In this document: piece by piece, positions 44,620 to 51,965 of the stretch
Position numbering within the stretch: position 1 is the stretch's first letter
Layout: the number at the start of each line of letters is the position of its first letter
Source: Terriglobia bacterium
GTDB lineage: Bacteria; Acidobacteriota; Terriglobia; Acidiferrales; UBA7541
DNA: 64,000 bases
Reading direction: 5' to 3'
Assembly: GCA_020072785.1 (NCBI GenBank)
Contig: JAIQGG010000002.1
Coordinates: 372,001 to 436,000, forward strand
Program-made: the position numbers and the translations under genes
Notes under the pieces: generated by a model
Databases searched by the model: none
What the model was told of the DNA's origin: nothing
The model's input: only the letters and a program-made list of their open reading frames with translations

Positions 44620-45516
44620 ATGAAAATCGCGGGACACATCTCATCAAGCGATCTCTCCAAGGTGTGCTCCCTGCTGAGTCGCAGGGCGAACCCGGGCAAT
44701 GATGGAACCGAGACGCGCGCCGTCCGCGTCGGGCACGTAAGTTTTGGCGGGGAATGCCCCGTCGTGATTGCCGGCCCCTGCGCCGTCGAGAGCCTCGAGC
44801 AGACGCTCGAGGTGGCTCGCACGGTGAAAGCTTGCGGCGCGGACATGCTCCGCGGCGGCGTGTTCAAGCCCCGCACTTCCCCTTATGATTTCCAGGGACT
44901 GGGGCTCGACGGACTGAAGATCCTGCGCGAGGCCAGCCGGGAGACTGGCCTTCCGGTCGTCACCGAAGTGATGGACACGCGATTGGTTGAGCAAGTGGCC
45001 GAATACGCCGATATGCTCCAGATCGGCTCGCGCAACATGCAGAACTATCCCTTGCTCGCCGAAGCAGGCCGCAGCGGGAAGCCGGTCTTGCTCAAGCGGG
45101 GCATGGCTGCCAGCCTGTTCGAGTGGCTAGGCGCGGCGGAGTACATCGCCAAGGAAGGAAATCTCGAAATCGTCCTCTGCGAGCGCGGGATCAAGGCTTT
45201 TCCCTCGGGCGAGTACTCGCGCTACCTCCTCGATCTCGCCGTTATACCGGCAGTCCGGGCGGAAACGTTCCTGCCCGTGATTGTGGACCCGAGCCATGCC
45301 ACCGGAGTCTCGTCCTTGGTGGAGCCTGCAAGCCGTGCGGCCATCGAGTTTGGCAGCCAGGGCCTGATCATCGAGGTGGCCAGCGACCGGCCGGGTGCCG
45401 CTAGGCCCCAGTGCGACGCGGCGCAGGCAATCGGTCCGGCCACTTTGAGAAGCATCGTCGAGTTCATTGATGCGCGAGCAAGGCGCCTCGATAAGAAGAA
45501 AGCACACGCGGTGTGA
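44620..45516 (+). CDS. aroF: 3-deoxy-7-phosphoheptulonate (DAHP) synthase
   Basis: 298 aa from ATG 44620. It joins phosphoenolpyruvate and erythrose 4-phosphate in the first step of the shikimate pathway. Motifs of the class I-beta (AroA/KDO8P-like) group are all present: VIAGPCAVES, RGGVFKPRTSPYDF, QIGSRNMQNYPLL, PVLLKRGM, LCERGIKAF, VIVDPSHATG (metal His) and IIEVAS. A short N-terminal extension (about 35 aa) precedes the barrel, shorter than a full ferredoxin-like regulatory domain. No other shikimate gene is in the window. Its place in an exported-cytochrome cluster is odd and could mean supply of an aromatic precursor. Confidence 0.94.
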   Translation: MKIAGHISSSDLSKVCSLLSRRANPGNDGTETRAVRVGHVSFGGECPVVIAGPCAVESLEQTLEVARTVKACGADMLRGGVFKPRTSPYDFQGLGLDGLKILREASRETGLPVVTEVMDTRLVEQVAEYADMLQIGSRNMQNYPLLAEAGRSGKPVLLKRGMAASLFEWLGAAEYIAKEGNLEIVLCERGIKAFPSGEYSRYLLDLAVIPAVRAETFLPVIVDPSHATGVSSLVEPASRAAIEFGSQGLIIEVASDRPGAARPQCDAAQAIGPATLRSIVEFIDARARRLDKKKAHAV

Positions 45517-45541
45517 GCGGCGCCGCGCAGGGGGATTCGGC

Positions 45542-46960
45542 ATGATCCATTTCGTTTTATGCATCTTCGCTTCGCCAGCGCCCCGGCGAGCAAGACACAT
45601 GCTGTTGCTTCGGATCTCTTGGATGGTTCCCCTCTTCCTCTTGGCGATTCCGGCGTGGCCGCAGGATTCCAAGCCACAGGAGACACAGAGCAAGCCTGCC
45701 GTGCCGCCGCGCTACGCCGACATGCCCGACGAGGCAGTTCCTTACCGCCATTTCACCAAGCCTTATAAGGAGTGGTACACGGAGGCCAACACTCTGGAAT
45801 ACAACGGGGCTTCCAGGGCGCGCCTTTCGATGGACCTGTACCTTCCGCCAACGGTGAATATCGGTTTTCTCGGCCCGATCGAGAACAACCCCGAGTCCGC
45901 GTACGGCCTCGCGATGCTTCATGGCGCGCAGATGGCCGTTGACGAAGCGAACGCCGCGGGCGGCTATCAGTCCCGGGGCATGTCGGCGCCGAAGCCCTAC
46001 GCCCTCAAAATTCACAATGACGCCGCGCTGTGGGGAGCTTCTTCCACCGAACTCGTCAACATGGACTTCGACGAGCACGTCGTCGCCATGCTCGGCTCGA
46101 TTGACGGCGCGTCCACGCACATTGCGCTGCGGGTCACCCTGAAACTCGAGATCCCCATCGTGGACACCGGCACGACCGATCCTACGGTGACCGAGACACG
46201 CATCCCCTGGCTGTTGCACAATTTTCCCGACGACCGCCAGCAGGGCTACGCCCTTGCCGGGTACATTTTCAAGCAGCGCAAGCTCAAGCGCATCGGCATC
46301 CTGCGCACGCAATCGCGCTACGCACGGATCGGCGTCCAGAAGTTCGACGATGAAGCGCGCCGCCTGGGCCATCCGCCCGTCCAGGAACTGAAATTCGAGA
46401 GAGGGGACCAGGACTTTTCGGACCAGCTTCGGATGTTGAAGAACGCTCGTTTGGATGGGGTGGTGATTTGGGGGGAGTCAACGGAAGCCGCCCGGATCCT
46501 CAAGCAGATGCGCGCGATGGGGATCGAGCTGCCGGTTTTTGGCCCCAGCCGCCTCGCTGATCCGCAGCTCCTCGCGATCGCCGGAGCCGCGGCCGAGGAG
46601 TTGGTCACCACGTGTGCTCTGGATCCCTCCCGGACGGACCCGAAGTGGCAGGCGTTTCGGGAACGGTATCGCCAGCGGTTCAACGAAGAGCCGGACGCCT
46701 ATGCCGCCCGCGCCTACGACGGCATGACCCTGCTGCTCACCGCGATCGCGCAGGGAGAATTGAATCGCGGCAGAATCATGGACGCCCTGCGGGAATACCA
46801 GCTCAAGGACGTGGAAGGGGTGAGCGGCCGGACGCATTTCGACCGCACGCTGAACAACATCGCTCCCGTGACTATGGCCCGCGTTTCGGGAGGCCAGTTC
46901 GTGTACTGGACGACCCCTCGCCAGCCAACTTCTGCAACCGAAAAGGCGCAAGGAAACTGA
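45542..46960 (+). CDS. Branched-chain-amino-acid-type periplasmic binding protein
   Basis: 472 aa from ATG 45542 (AGGGGG eight bases upstream); an internal ATG at 45599 gives a cleaner signal peptide (MLLLRISWMVPLFLLAIPAWPQ). The body is a type 1 periplasmic binding fold of the LivJ kind: VNIGFLGPIE opening, MLHGAQMAVDEANAAGG, VAMLGSIDGASTHIA, IPIVDTGTTDPTVTE, AYDGMTLLLTAIAQG. No ABC permease or ATPase gene is in the cluster, so it either works with transporters elsewhere or senses. The next gene is a paralogue. Confidence 0.88.
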   Translation: MIHFVLCIFASPAPRRARHMLLLRISWMVPLFLLAIPAWPQDSKPQETQSKPAVPPRYADMPDEAVPYRHFTKPYKEWYTEANTLEYNGASRARLSMDLYLPPTVNIGFLGPIENNPESAYGLAMLHGAQMAVDEANAAGGYQSRGMSAPKPYALKIHNDAALWGASSTELVNMDFDEHVVAMLGSIDGASTHIALRVTLKLEIPIVDTGTTDPTVTETRIPWLLHNFPDDRQQGYALAGYIFKQRKLKRIGILRTQSRYARIGVQKFDDEARRLGHPPVQELKFERGDQDFSDQLRMLKNARLDGVVIWGESTEAARILKQMRAMGIELPVFGPSRLADPQLLAIAGAAAEELVTTCALDPSRTDPKWQAFRERYRQRFNEEPDAYAARAYDGMTLLLTAIAQGELNRGRIMDALREYQLKDVEGVSGRTHFDRTLNNIAPVTMARVSGGQFVYWTTPRQPTSATEKAQGN

Positions 46961-46965
46961 CCATC

Positions 46966-48204
46966 GTGGACTCCTCCCCTCATGCCCGCGGGCTTGCCAT
47001 TATTCTGGCGAGCGCATCCGTTTTCGCGGCATCGCTGCCATGCGCGGCGCAGACAACTCCGGCTGGTGCCCAGCCCTATGCCTCCCTCAACCGGGACGCC
47101 GTCGGCTACTCCGGCCCGGGTCGCGAAGCGGCGAGCGATCTCCCGCGAGACGCCGTCACGATTGGAATCATCCTGCCGCTCCGCGGCGCCCGCGCAGCAG
47201 AAGGCCAAGGCCTGCTCCAGGCCGCGCAGTTGGCGGTGGAGGACGAAGCCGCCGGCCCTCCTCCAGGCGGGCTGCGCCTGAGGCTCGCCGCGGGCGACGA
47301 AGGCGGGCCGTGGGGTCAGGCAAGCAGCGAAATCGTCCGCCTGGTCTTTGAGGAGCAAGCGGTCGCCCTGGTGACGTCCGCGAACGGCAGCATCGCCCAC
47401 CAGGCCGAACAAATCTCCAACAAGGTCGGCGTGCCCATCCTGACGCTTGCGAGCGACTCGGCGACGACCGAAACCAACATCCCCTGGATCTTCCGCATGG
47501 GCCCGAGCGACGCGGACCAAGCGCGAGCCTTCGCCCTTGATATCTACCAGGAGAGGCGCTTCCAAAGGGTATTGCTGGTTGTCCAAGCGGATCACGACGG
47601 ACGCGCCGGCGGGGACGAGTTCGAGAAGGCCGCGAGGCGAATGGCCGCGCCGCAACCTGCCCGCCTCGCCATCGCTTCTGGGGAGGCGAATTGGGAAGCC
47701 GTGACGGCGCAAATCCGCTCGCACAAGCCGGGGGCCATCGTTCTTTGGATGGACGCGCAAACCGCCGCGGGGCTGCTCCCGAAGATGAGGAACACGAATG
47801 CCTCCGTCCCGATCTACTTGTGCCGCAAGGCAGCCCTCGGCGCGACGCCCTCCTCCTCCGTTTCCCTTGCACAAGACAGCCGGGACGATCCCGGAATCTG
47901 GTCCGTCTACTCTCGCTCCGGCGAACGGATGAGCGCGCGAAAGGAATTTGACCGGCGCTACTACACGAAACTCGGAATCCGGCCGACCGCTGCGGCGGAG
48001 GAGGTCTACGATATGGTCCGCGTCATTGCCGCTGCGTTGCGCCGGTCGGGACCGAACCGGGCGCGGCTCCGCGACCAACTCGCCTCCGGGGCCATCTTTT
48101 CGGGGGGCGCGTTTCCGGTAGCCTTCGATCCCGCCGGAAATACTCGCGGCGATTACGTCGTCCTTGCGGTCGCCACGGGCTCGGCTCAGGGGCTCCCCTT
48201 CTGA
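46966..48204 (+). CDS. Second LivJ-type periplasmic binding protein
   Basis: 412 aa from GTG 46966, five bases after the previous stop. Signal peptide LAIILASASVFAASLPCAAQ, then the same type 1 binding fold: VTIGIILPLRGARAAEGQGLL, LAVEDEAAGPPPGG, VALVTSANGSIAHQAEQ, VPILTLASDSATTETNIPWIFRMG and AAEEVYDMVRVIAAAL. It is clearly related to the preceding gene but well diverged. Two orphan binding proteins in tandem recall quinoprotein-associated ones in methylotrophs, which supply a ligand to a dehydrogenase system; here no quinoprotein dehydrogenase is seen, so this is only analogy. Confidence 0.87.
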   Translation: MDSSPHARGLAIILASASVFAASLPCAAQTTPAGAQPYASLNRDAVGYSGPGREAASDLPRDAVTIGIILPLRGARAAEGQGLLQAAQLAVEDEAAGPPPGGLRLRLAAGDEGGPWGQASSEIVRLVFEEQAVALVTSANGSIAHQAEQISNKVGVPILTLASDSATTETNIPWIFRMGPSDADQARAFALDIYQERRFQRVLLVVQADHDGRAGGDEFEKAARRMAAPQPARLAIASGEANWEAVTAQIRSHKPGAIVLWMDAQTAAGLLPKMRNTNASVPIYLCRKAALGATPSSSVSLAQDSRDDPGIWSVYSRSGERMSARKEFDRRYYTKLGIRPTAAAEEVYDMVRVIAAALRRSGPNRARLRDQLASGAIFSGGAFPVAFDPAGNTRGDYVVLAVATGSAQGLPF

Positions 48205-48510
48205 TCCCCTGAGCCCGCCGAAGGGTTCCCCAAACCTGTGTCCATCGAAAACTGTCTCATCAGAAGGGTGCAGTCGGGCAATTTCGAAACAATAAGCGCC
48301 GAATACTCAGGAAAACCGGCTAACAAGGCTGCGCTAAAGGCAAAGCGAACCAATTGCGGATGGCCGGCCGAAGCGGTATTTCGCGCCAGCGCCGTTAAGA
48401 CCTGGCTCCGCTAAGATCGTTTTCAGATGCATGGCTGATTACAAGAACAGGATGTAAGATCGTGGCGGTAATCCGCCAGGAACTGACGGAACGAACAAAG
48501 AGGAGTATCC
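48205..48510. other. Intergenic right end of island B
   Basis: 306 bases with no gene. It contains the 74-bp right-end repeat at 48280-48353 and the transition to backbone. AGGAGTATCC just before 48511 is the ribosome site of the next gene. No intact tRNA fragment is seen. Confidence 0.55.
48280..48353 (+). repeat. Right-end repeat of island B
   Basis: Ungapped partner of 35407-35480: 61 of 74 positions agree by hand count. Ends (AATTTCGAAACAATAAGCGC and CTAAAGGCAAAGCGAACCAA) are nearly the same, the centre is not. On the minus strand the left part reads RRLLFRN, like an integrase C-terminal tail. Confidence 0.75.
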
Positions 48511-48834
48511 ATGAAAAACAAGCTGCCACAGCGGACGCAAACCCTGCGAAAGAGCTACCCCGGGGTCTGGAAGAGCTTCCAGGACTTGGGAGAGCAGTGC
48601 CATCGCGCGGGTCCGCTGGAGGAACGCGCGCGACGCCTCGTGAAAGTGGGAATTTCCGCGGCGGCCCAGTCCGAAGGAGCGGTTCATTCCGCGGTACGGC
48701 ATGCAAGAATCGCTGGCGTTCCAGCGCAGGAAATTCGCCACGCCATCTTGCTGAGCATCACAACCATCGGGTTTCCGCGGGCCATGGCGGCATTGAGCTG
48801 GGCGGAGGACATCCTGAAACGCCGGGTTGACTGA
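48511..48834 (+). CDS. Carboxymuconolactone-decarboxylase (AhpD-like fold) family protein
   Basis: A 107-aa helical protein, start fixed by AGGAG six bases before ATG 48511. The family core is AAAQSEGAVHSAVRHARIAGVPAQEIRHAILLSI. AhpD has a CxxC pair at the place that here reads EGAVH, so it lacks the redox cysteines and is unlikely to be a peroxidase; the Glu and His of the decarboxylase-like group are kept. It converges on the Rrf2 regulator gene, with stops 16 bases apart. Confidence 0.83.
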   Translation: MKNKLPQRTQTLRKSYPGVWKSFQDLGEQCHRAGPLEERARRLVKVGISAAAQSEGAVHSAVRHARIAGVPAQEIRHAILLSITTIGFPRAMAALSWAEDILKRRVD

Positions 48835-48850
48835 CTCTCTACCGTGCGGT

Positions 48851-49306
48851 TTAGGAGCGCTCGCGTGCGCCCCGTTTCGCGCGGGTGAGAGACTTCTTCT
48901 TGCGGACGATTGTGCGGGCCATGGCATCCAGCGTGGTGGTATTGAAGGATTCGATCAGGTTGCCGCGCATCTGCTTCCACATTTCATGGAGCGGGCAGGG
49001 AGTTTCGTCGGAGCAGGCGGGGAGCCCCGTGACGCACTCATAGAAGTGGTCCAGTCCGTCCACGGCGGCGACGACATCGCGAAGCGAGATCAGTTCCGGA
49101 CGCCGGGAAAGACTAAAACCGCCGCCGGGCCCCCGGCGGGATTCCAGTAGTCCCTTGCGAACCAGATCCAGCAACACCTTGCTCAGAATCGGGTGAGGAA
49201 TATCCTCGGCCCGTGCGATCTCCTCGGCGCGGGCGGCGCCGCCCGGAGTGGCCACGAGAGAGGTCATCGCCTGGATCGCATATTGGCATTGGCGCGAAAA
49301 GATCAT
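48851..49306 (-). CDS. Rrf2-family iron-sulfur transcriptional regulator
   Basis: A 151-aa regulator. N-terminal winged helix: MIFSRQCQYAIQAMTSLVA, EEIARAEDIPHPILSKVLLDL, RRGPGGGFSLSRRP wing. The three Cys of the cluster loop are in FYECVTGLPACSDETPCPLH (spacing 6 and 5), as in IscR/NsrR relatives that bind an Fe-S cluster and sense NO, redox state or iron. The C-terminus is basic (RKKKSLTRAKRGARERS). Regulation of its own promoter in the AT-rich 49.31-49.46 kb region is likely. Targets are not known. Confidence 0.9.
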   Translation of the reverse strand: MIFSRQCQYAIQAMTSLVATPGGAARAEEIARAEDIPHPILSKVLLDLVRKGLLESRRGPGGGFSLSRRPELISLRDVVAAVDGLDHFYECVTGLPACSDETPCPLHEMWKQMRGNLIESFNTTTLDAMARTIVRKKKSLTRAKRGARERS

Positions 49307-49605
49307 AGTGGATAACTATATCTATTATTCCAGTCCTACTGCGTTCGCGTCAAGAACCTCCCAAAACGCCTTGAATGGAAGACTAGGAGAAGTTTCTTTC
49401 ACAGGCAAAAGAAAATTAGACTTGGCAAATAATGAACACAAGAATACAAGATAAAAAACTCTAGCATGGAGATTTGTCAACTCGAAGCCTCTCAGGTCAC
49501 CGCCAGGAACGAGACCCCCGGCGAGCAGAGGGAATCGGCGGGAACTCCCCCCTTGCCGGGGAACAAGGGAAGGGAAAAAGCGAGAACTCGTCGTATCATC
49601 TCAGC
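49307..49605. other. AT-rich intergenic control region
   Basis: 299 bases with no gene, divergent between the Rrf2 regulator and the two-component operon. The stretch 49307-49460 is the most AT-rich of the area (GATAACTATATCTATTATTCC near the Rrf2 start), consistent with promoters and an Rrf2 site. No exact operator is proposed. Confidence 0.5.
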
Positions 49606-50370
49606 ATGCGGCTGCTGCTGGTGGAAGACGATCCGCGCATTGCGCGTTTCGTGGCCAAGGGGCTGCGCGAGCATGCGTATGCTGTCGATGTGGCCACGAC
49701 GGGCGACGAGGCCCTGTACCAGGCGGAGATCAACACCTACGACCTGGTGATTCTCGACGTCCTGCTGCCGGGGCGGGATGGCTTCCAAGTGTGCCGGGAA
49801 CTGCGCAAAGCGGGGCGGCGCATGCCGATTCTCATGCTGACCGCACGCGATGCCGTGGAAGACCGGGTCGCGGGACTCGATCACGGCGCCGATGATTACC
49901 TGACGAAGCCCTTCGAATTCCGCGAGTTGCTGGCGCGTTTGCGGGCCTTGTTGCGGCGTTCCGGGGAACTGCGCCCGGCGCAAATCGTTGTGGCCGATCT
50001 GGTGCTGGACACCGCCGCGCAGACGGCCGCCCGCGGGGGGCGCAAAATATCGCTTACGGCCAAGGAATACGCGCTCGTGGAATTTCTGGCGCGCAATGCG
50101 GGCCGGGTCGTGGGCCGCGAGGAAATCGCCGAACACGTCTGGGATGAATCGTTCGACCCGTTCTCGAACCTTATCGAAGTCTACGTGAATCGCGTGCGCG
50201 GCAAAATTGACGCGGGATCAGCGAAACCCTTGCTGCATACGCGCCGTGGGGCTGGCTACGTTCTCGGTTCCGCCGAAGACACGCGGGAACCCGAGGCCGC
50301 AACGCATCCCTCCAGCCGTGCCTCGCGCCACAAGGGTTCCGGCGCTTCTTCGAGGAAGGCCGATGCTTGA
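49606..50370 (+). CDS. OmpR-family response regulator
   Basis: 254 aa from ATG 49606 (MRLLLVEDDPRIA). Receiver at 1-118: acidic pair EDD, phospho-acceptor Asp in VILDVLLPGRDG, switch Thr in MLTARD and Lys in TKPFEF. DNA-binding winged helix at about 125-222: KISLTAKEYALVEFLARNAG, SNLIEVYVNRVRGKID, TRRGAGYVL. The ~30-residue Ser/Arg-rich tail is not part of the domain. The frame opens further upstream, but the family start is here. It overlaps the kinase gene by 8 bases and most likely switches on the efflux operon that follows. Confidence 0.94.
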   Translation: MRLLLVEDDPRIARFVAKGLREHAYAVDVATTGDEALYQAEINTYDLVILDVLLPGRDGFQVCRELRKAGRRMPILMLTARDAVEDRVAGLDHGADDYLTKPFEFRELLARLRALLRRSGELRPAQIVVADLVLDTAAQTAARGGRKISLTAKEYALVEFLARNAGRVVGREEIAEHVWDESFDPFSNLIEVYVNRVRGKIDAGSAKPLLHTRRGAGYVLGSAEDTREPEAATHPSSRASRHKGSGASSRKADA

Positions 50371-51838
50371 GTCCGTCCGTTTTCGCCTGACGCTCTGGTA
50401 CACCGCAGTCCTCGCGCTGGTCCTCGTCGTGCTCTCTATGGCGGCCTACTTCATTCTTCGCCAGAGCACGCTGCGGGGGACGGACAGCAGCCTCACCGAG
50501 CTCGCGGACGCATTTCTCACGACCCTGCAGGCCGAACTGACGGATCAATCGGGGCCCAACGCCTTGAAACTCGCCGCGGCACAAGCCTTGTTTGAACATC
50601 GCTATCGCGACAATCTCTTCGTGATTCTGGATCCGCATGGCAATCCCGTCATCGCTTCCGAGGACCTGCCCGTGCCGAACCCGCCGGTAAGAGACCATGT
50701 GGCCGGGATCTTCACCTCCGGGGCTTTCCGCGAGCTCATCGAAGCGTCCAGGCATGGCGATCGTTTTTTTCAGAATGTGCCGGCCGGGCCGGACAACTAC
50801 CGGGGATTCGTCCGCAAGTTTCCCGTGAACGGACATGAACATACCTTGCTCGTTCTGCAATCCCTGCGCCGCCAGGCGGAGCTGCTGGAAGAGATTGCGC
50901 GGACGTTTGCCTGGGTCATCCCCATGGCGGTGCTGCTGGCCTGCGCCGGGGGCTATTTTCTGGCGCGCAAGAGCCTCGCCCCGGTCGTGGATATGGCCAC
51001 GCAGGCCGGGCGCATCGGCGCGGAGAACCTGCATGAGCGTCTGGCCGTGCGCAACCAGAAAGACGAACTCGGGCACCTCGCGCGGGCCTTCAACAGTCTT
51101 CTCGACCGGCTGAGCCAGTCCTTCGAACGCCAGCGGCGCTTCATGGCCGATGCTTCGCACGAACTGCGCACGCCGGTGGCGATCTTGCGGGGGGAGGCGG
51201 AAGTGGCGCTTTCCCAGCCGTCGCGAACCATGGAGGAATACCGCGAGTCCCTGGTGCTGCTGCGCGCTGAGGCGCAGCGGCTGACGCACATTGTCGAGGA
51301 CCTCTTTACACTGGCACGGGCGGATGCGGGGCAGTATCCGCTGACGCGAAGCGATTTTTATCTGGACGAGCTGGTTGCCGACTGCACCCGCAATACCCGC
51401 ACGCTGGCCTTGGCGAAGCAGATCACGCTGGCCGTGGATGCGCCGGCGGAATTGCCCATTCATGCCGATGAAGCCTTGCTGCGCCGGATGTTCCTGAATC
51501 TGCTGGATAACGCGATCAAATACACTCCGGAGGGCGGCCGGGTCTCCGTCGCCTGCCGCCGCGAGGGCGAAGAATACGCCGTGAGCGTCACGGATACCGG
51601 GCCGGGCATTCCCGCGGAGCTGCAGCCGCGAATCTTCGAGCGTTTTTTCCGGGCGGACGAAGCGCGGTCCCGCGGTGACAAAGACGGGGACGGGGCAGGC
51701 CTCGGTCTCTCCATCTCGCGCTGGATCGCGGAAGCGCATCAGGGCCGGCTGGAACTCACCCGCTCCGGCTCCTCCGGGAGCACATTTACCGCGTTTCTGC
51801 CCGCCGCGGCGGCAGGTGCGCCGTCCCCGGGCCGTTAA
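50363..51838 (+). CDS. Membrane sensor histidine kinase (HAMP-HisKA-HATPase)
   Basis: 491 aa from ATG 50363. Membrane helix 1 (about 12-32), periplasmic sensor loop (about 35-170), helix 2 (AWVIPMAVLLACAGGYFLA), HAMP (KSLAPVVDMATQAGRIG), HisKA with DASHELRTPVAILRGEAEVAL (phospho-His), N box NLLDNAIKYTPEGG, G boxes DTGPGIP and GAGLGLSISRWI. The layout matches CusS/QseC-type kinases that sense metals or toxic compounds in the periplasm. Together with the regulator it directly precedes tolC-adaptor-RND genes, so efflux of the sensed compound is likely. Confidence 0.94.
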   Translation: MLESVRFRLTLWYTAVLALVLVVLSMAAYFILRQSTLRGTDSSLTELADAFLTTLQAELTDQSGPNALKLAAAQALFEHRYRDNLFVILDPHGNPVIASEDLPVPNPPVRDHVAGIFTSGAFRELIEASRHGDRFFQNVPAGPDNYRGFVRKFPVNGHEHTLLVLQSLRRQAELLEEIARTFAWVIPMAVLLACAGGYFLARKSLAPVVDMATQAGRIGAENLHERLAVRNQKDELGHLARAFNSLLDRLSQSFERQRRFMADASHELRTPVAILRGEAEVALSQPSRTMEEYRESLVLLRAEAQRLTHIVEDLFTLARADAGQYPLTRSDFYLDELVADCTRNTRTLALAKQITLAVDAPAELPIHADEALLRRMFLNLLDNAIKYTPEGGRVSVACRREGEEYAVSVTDTGPGIPAELQPRIFERFFRADEARSRGDKDGDGAGLGLSISRWIAEAHQGRLELTRSGSSGSTFTAFLPAAAAGAPSPGR

Positions 51839-51965
51839 TCCTGCGTTTATCTGGAAATCGTTACCTTGCTTCGTGAGCCTGCTTTCCGCAGACTTGGGCT
51901 TCTGCCGGGAGACGGCAGCGGCAGCGGACAACACCGTGGCCGTAAGAAGCACGCTGACGAACGCC

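Larger units (their letters stand above)
35499..48372. mobile_element. Genomic island B, tandem to island A
   Basis: It starts at the second tRNA-Arg att copy with an integrase remnant and ends near 48.35 kb, where the 74-bp right-end repeat recurs. No third tRNA fragment is seen there, so the right boundary is approximate. The cargo is a single-strand run of nine genes, a Crp regulator plus exported cytochromes, propellers, a Rid protein, DAHP synthase and binding proteins. No working recombinase remains. Confidence 0.65.

Noticed and set aside
48354-48420. Possible third att copy right of island B
   Set aside because: Only a loose CTGGCTCCG-like match to the anticodon arm is present; no T arm or CCA follows.
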